A stretch of DNA of 64,000 bases, taken from assembly GCA_018242725.1 (NCBI GenBank), contig JAFEBI010000001.1, positions 129,008 through 193,007 of the forward strand, given 5' to 3'. Within the stretch, counting starts at the first letter, position 1. Each line of letters begins with the position of its first letter. The DNA is from Nitrospira sp. Its GTDB lineage: Bacteria; Nitrospirota; Nitrospiria; Nitrospirales; Nitrospiraceae. Below the pieces are notes generated by a model. It did not search any database. It saw nothing but the letters and a program-made list of their open reading frames with translations, and was not told the origin of the DNA. A program made the translations under genes and the position numbers. This document shows, piece by piece, positions 61,174 to 64,000 of the stretch.

Positions 61174-62856
61174 TTACGCATGAGTATGATGCAACATGAT
61201 ACGACGATCGGCATGATCCGTCAGGTTTGGATCGGTCGACACAAAGATCACCGACCAGGCCTCATCCTTCGAGCAAAGCCGTCGTAAAATCCGCTCGCGC
61301 AATGATGGCTCAAGGGAATGAATCAACCCATCAAACACAAGCACTTGCGGGCGACCGAGAATCGCACGGGCCAGAAGAATCTGTACCACGTGCGTCGGCG
61401 ATAATGACTCGCCGAGGGTAGAGATATCGGACTTCACCCCGCGAGGAAGGCCCTCGATATCCTCTTCCAACTCAGTGAAGCGGAGCGCCCAGTTCACATC
61501 ATCATAAGTGACGTAGGAGCGACCCATCACGATATTTTCTTCGATCGTGCCCTTGACCAAGGACAATTGCGAGTCAATCATCACACTGCGACACTGATTG
61601 ATCGCACTGGGGTCAATGTAGCGAAGATCGACGCCATTGTACTGCACCACGCCACCGGTCGGCACTTCAAGTCCACCAAGGACCCTCGCGAGTGCCGTTT
61701 TCGCGGCCGTGGTTTTGGCGTAAATTCCAAGCTTCTCACCAGGGGCCACATCCAGGTTGAAGCCGTCGAATACGGCCGCACCACTGTGAACCAGACTCAC
61801 CCCTTTGCAGGTTACGCGAATCCCTTGACCCAGATGCTTTGGCAGAGTCACGGCAGATTCGGATGAGACGTAATCTTGCTCCTGACTAAACACCTCATCA
61901 AGATGGGTCAGCGAGGCAAAGAAATAGTAGATGTACCCCATGTTCTTGATCAGCGAGTCAAAATTGATGACCAGGGCGCTGACCACCGCTTGGACTGCGA
62001 CCAGCTGGCCAAGCGTCAACTGTCCAGAGGCCAAGAGCGAACCTGAGATGGAGAGCGCACCCGCCTGTGCGATGGCTTGCCCTGCTACGGATCCGATATA
62101 CTGTCGCACCAGCACGGCAAACCGCGCTTTGCGAGCTTCGACATACCGACTGACCAGAGCATCGGTCTTCTGTATGAGAAATGGCTTACTGTCGGTCGCC
62201 TTTAATTGTAAGGCATTCCGCGAAACCTCTTGGATGAAATTGAAAACGTCGTACTTGGCATGCGACATTGCGAGTGTCTTTTTCAGTGCGCCACGGGAGA
62301 GCACGAAAAACGTGATCCCAAACCCAGCCATGAGCATAAGGTTGTACATGAGAAAATAGGGGTGGTAGACAATCAGCATGATCATCCCGACCGTCCCTCC
62401 CACCACTACGTTCAACAGATCGATCAGCAGTGTTGAAAGCGCCCGCTGCATGAAGACCGTTTCGATAAAATAGTTGGCGATTTCCGGGCGAGCCCCTTTA
62501 AATCGATTGCGGGGCAGCTGTTCAACCATCGCCACAGCAACCCGCGCAAAGAGTCGGCGCTGGACGACGTCCACGGCATAAAAATGAAAGGTCTTGAATA
62601 GACCGACGAACAGGAGCACCGAGAACATCACCCCCGTCAAGGTCCAAATCATGACCGGTTGAATCGCATAGGAAAAGGTGCTGACCAATTCCTGTACGGT
62701 CAACGGAATGATAAGCGAGAAGAAGCCAACCGCGAGGGCGTAAGAGAAAAGCAGACTCATAATCTTTTTCTCAGCCCGGATGGCCACGGACAACTGCTTC
62801 ATCAGCGCTTCGAACAAGCCCTGATAACCTTCGCCCTGAGGTTCTTTCATGAGCAC
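61174..62856 (-). CDS. ABC-transporter-like protein with degenerate ATPase domain
   Basis: 560 residues. The N-terminal half has six predicted membrane helices (LFSYALAVGFFSLIIPLTVQ, LLIDLLNVVVGGTVGMIMLI, MYNLMLMAGFGITFFVLSRG) of the exporter fold; there is no C39 peptidase. The ATPase half keeps the fold but not the motifs. The Walker A position reads AKTTAAKT (380-387, glycines lost, Lys and Thr kept), the signature SLSPTH (484-489) replaces LSGGQ, Walker B VLVFDG (505-510) lacks the catalytic Glu, and VSTD (539-542) replaces the switch His. The reading frame is intact and well composed, so it is not a pseudogene in the usual sense. Confidence 0.85.
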   Translation of the reverse strand: MLMKEPQGEGYQGLFEALMKQLSVAIRAEKKIMSLLFSYALAVGFFSLIIPLTVQELVSTFSYAIQPVMIWTLTGVMFSVLLFVGLFKTFHFYAVDVVQRRLFARVAVAMVEQLPRNRFKGARPEIANYFIETVFMQRALSTLLIDLLNVVVGGTVGMIMLIVYHPYFLMYNLMLMAGFGITFFVLSRGALKKTLAMSHAKYDVFNFIQEVSRNALQLKATDSKPFLIQKTDALVSRYVEARKARFAVLVRQYIGSVAGQAIAQAGALSISGSLLASGQLTLGQLVAVQAVVSALVINFDSLIKNMGYIYYFFASLTHLDEVFSQEQDYVSSESAVTLPKHLGQGIRVTCKGVSLVHSGAAVFDGFNLDVAPGEKLGIYAKTTAAKTALARVLGGLEVPTGGVVQYNGVDLRYIDPSAINQCRSVMIDSQLSLVKGTIEENIVMGRSYVTYDDVNWALRFTELEEDIEGLPRGVKSDISTLGESLSPTHVVQILLARAILGRPQVLVFDGLIHSLEPSLRERILRRLCSKDEAWSVIFVSTDPNLTDHADRRIMLHHTHA

Positions 62857-62993
62857 CCCCAGTAATATGTCAGGATGTGAATCATCGGCCCCCTGCTAAC
62901 TTTGTATACAACGGAACTTAGTCTATTTTTGGATCAATATCCAAGCCCACTGAATGAACTATGCAAGACTACGAAGCACAGCCCCACCTAATC

Positions 62994-64000
62994 CTAATCC
63001 CGTCCGATAAGCTTTTTACCAGATGCCCCTGCTGAATGAAGCTGGTCACCATATTTGGCAAGCACGCTGTCAGCAAGCGGTTTCGCTAAGGCGCCCCTTG
63101 CCCACAGCATTCCTCCTCGCGAAACCACGTAGTCGGCTTGAGCACGGTAGAGCTCGTAAGCCGCTTGGACCACCGCACGTTCACGGAGGTTGACGAAGAG
63201 CACGCTCGTTGCCCCCATGTTAAACCGAGCCCGTTCACCTTCTTCCAATGTCTTAGCTAAGCGCAGTGCTTCCGTCGCCGCTTTCACCCGGTCTCTCGCC
63301 CGCACTTGAGCCGAGAGCCAGTTATCAACGTCGATCTGAACTTGTCGCTCGGTATAGGCTTGTTTATATGCCAATCGTTCCTGCTCCGCTTCTGCATGAA
63401 GGACCTTCCCTCGGGCGGTCCGATTGAACAACGGCATACTGAAGAGAGTAGCCATTCGGTAACCGACACCCCCAACCCAATAGATTGAACCGATGGCCGG
63501 CCCCCCCTCAACTGTAAGCTTGGGAAGCAAGCTATTCTTCGCTAGTTTGATTTCAATATTGTTCAACTTGGCTTCGATGTAGAGATCGCGCACTTCCGGC
63601 CGGTCCTCCGTGGCTTCCACTTTGAAGGCCGCCACATCCTCCTCACTCGGTAACGGCATATCCCCGTGAAACTCCGGCGCCCACTCCGGACGAGGCGTCA
63701 CCGGCTCACCATTCTCCCAGAGAAAGAGCGCCAGCTTATATTGCTCATACTCCACCTTCCGCTGCGCGGCAATGGCTGCCTCTCGACGCCGCTGAACTTC
63801 TTCTCGGGCTTCGACCGCGTCGATCGGAGCGACCGCGCCAGCCTTGGCTTTGCCCTCAACCATGCGATAGCGGTCTTCCGCGACGGCCAGTGCCCGCTTC
63901 ACCACATCGGCCTGCTTGACGGCGACCTGCCAATCCCAGTACTGAACGGCACCCGCGAGATAGAGGTCTTGCCGTTTCTGAGCCACCTTCACCTCGGCTT
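62994..64000 (-). CDS. TolC-type outer-membrane channel protein, N-terminus outside the window
   Basis: 335 residues are visible to the stop at 62994; the frame is open to the window end. Two long coiled-coil repeats are visible (YWDWQVAVKQADVVKRALAV and NWLSAQVRARDRVKAATEAL), each followed by beta segments (LTVEGGPAIGSIYWVGGVGY), the pattern of the OEP/TolC repeat. It lies 137 bp upstream of the ABC gene on the same strand and completes a three-part export system. The family call is good; substrate unknown. Confidence 0.85.
   Translation of the reverse strand, partial: AEVKVAQKRQDLYLAGAVQYWDWQVAVKQADVVKRALAVAEDRYRMVEGKAKAGAVAPIDAVEAREEVQRRREAAIAAQRKVEYEQYKLALFLWENGEPVTPRPEWAPEFHGDMPLPSEEDVAAFKVEATEDRPEVRDLYIEAKLNNIEIKLAKNSLLPKLTVEGGPAIGSIYWVGGVGYRMATLFSMPLFNRTARGKVLHAEAEQERLAYKQAYTERQVQIDVDNWLSAQVRARDRVKAATEALRLAKTLEEGERARFNMGATSVLFVNLRERAVVQAAYELYRAQADYVVSRGGMLWARGALAKPLADSVLAKYGDQLHSAGASGKKLIGRD

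Noticed and set aside
1-64000. CRISPR arrays, tRNA and rRNA genes
   Set aside because: No regularly spaced repeats and no tRNA cloverleaf or rRNA signature was seen in the gaps I read on both strands; small RNAs could be missed without a covariance search.

Overview
The window looks like a chromosomal segment of a Nitrospira-type bacterium (phylum Nitrospirota). This is inferred from the moderately high G+C, dense short-spaced operons on both strands, and the gene families present: a TIGR03790 protein, a bS22-like ribosomal peptide, an orphan LarE, a stand-alone F0 operon and many small CBS/PilZ proteins. No rRNA, tRNA or CRISPR array was seen.

Layout. 1-5.2 kb: 3' truncated leuS, a SAM methyltransferase, a YrfG-like nucleotidase and der. 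5.4-10.8 kb: an HSL-type esterase, a repeat-containing lipoprotein, and an ECF sigma factor / zinc-finger anti-sigma / exported protein cluster. 10.8-11.7 kb: a gene-poor stretch with a nested RNA-like fold and a 42-residue membrane peptide. 11.8-12.9 kb: aat, open in frame into a rhodanese gene that has its own promoter and ribosome-binding site. 13-22.4 kb (minus strand): sugar epimerase, tlyA, xseB, xseA, ymdB, rny, a putative structured RNA, zapA, a ZapB-like coiled coil and a Slt-type transglycosylase. 22.5-27.3 kb: rlmN, a catalytic/inactive M16 peptidase pair and larE. 27.3-29.2 kb (minus): atpZ-atpB-atpE-atpF, i.e. only the membrane half of ATP synthase. 29.4-37.6 kb: pabB-pabC, a lytic transglycosylase, nadB (minus), a lipoprotein (minus), a bS22-like peptide, an MsbA-type exporter and an unknown envelope protein. 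37.6-40.8 kb: a TIGR03790 protein and two units (a CBS protein; small ORFs) that share an upstream palindrome.

41-50 kb is an accessory region. It holds a DUF4160/HTH toxin-antitoxin-like pair between 82-bp direct repeats, two remnants of an HxlR regulator, a dead transposase tail, a secreted matrixin metalloprotease with a secreted companion, an SDR and a zinc-binding-type alcohol dehydrogenase, and a HigBA module placed between two copies of the 3' end of a neighbouring gene.

50-59.4 kb returns to housekeeping genes: maf, dus, a DUF692/MNIO enzyme with a long C-terminal extension, a CBS-PilZ protein, a LOG-family protein, a DHH phosphoesterase, a rhomboid protease, a decayed sensor-kinase fragment and purE-purK. 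59.6-64 kb carries the minus-strand operon tolC-like (cut by the window end) - ABC transporter - hlyD. It resembles a type I secretion system, but the ATPase domain of its ABC protein has lost nearly every catalytic motif. The most distinctive items are this pseudo-ATPase exporter, the MNIO protein with its extension, the repeat-flanked toxin-antitoxin modules, the structured non-coding elements and the aat-rhodanese arrangement.
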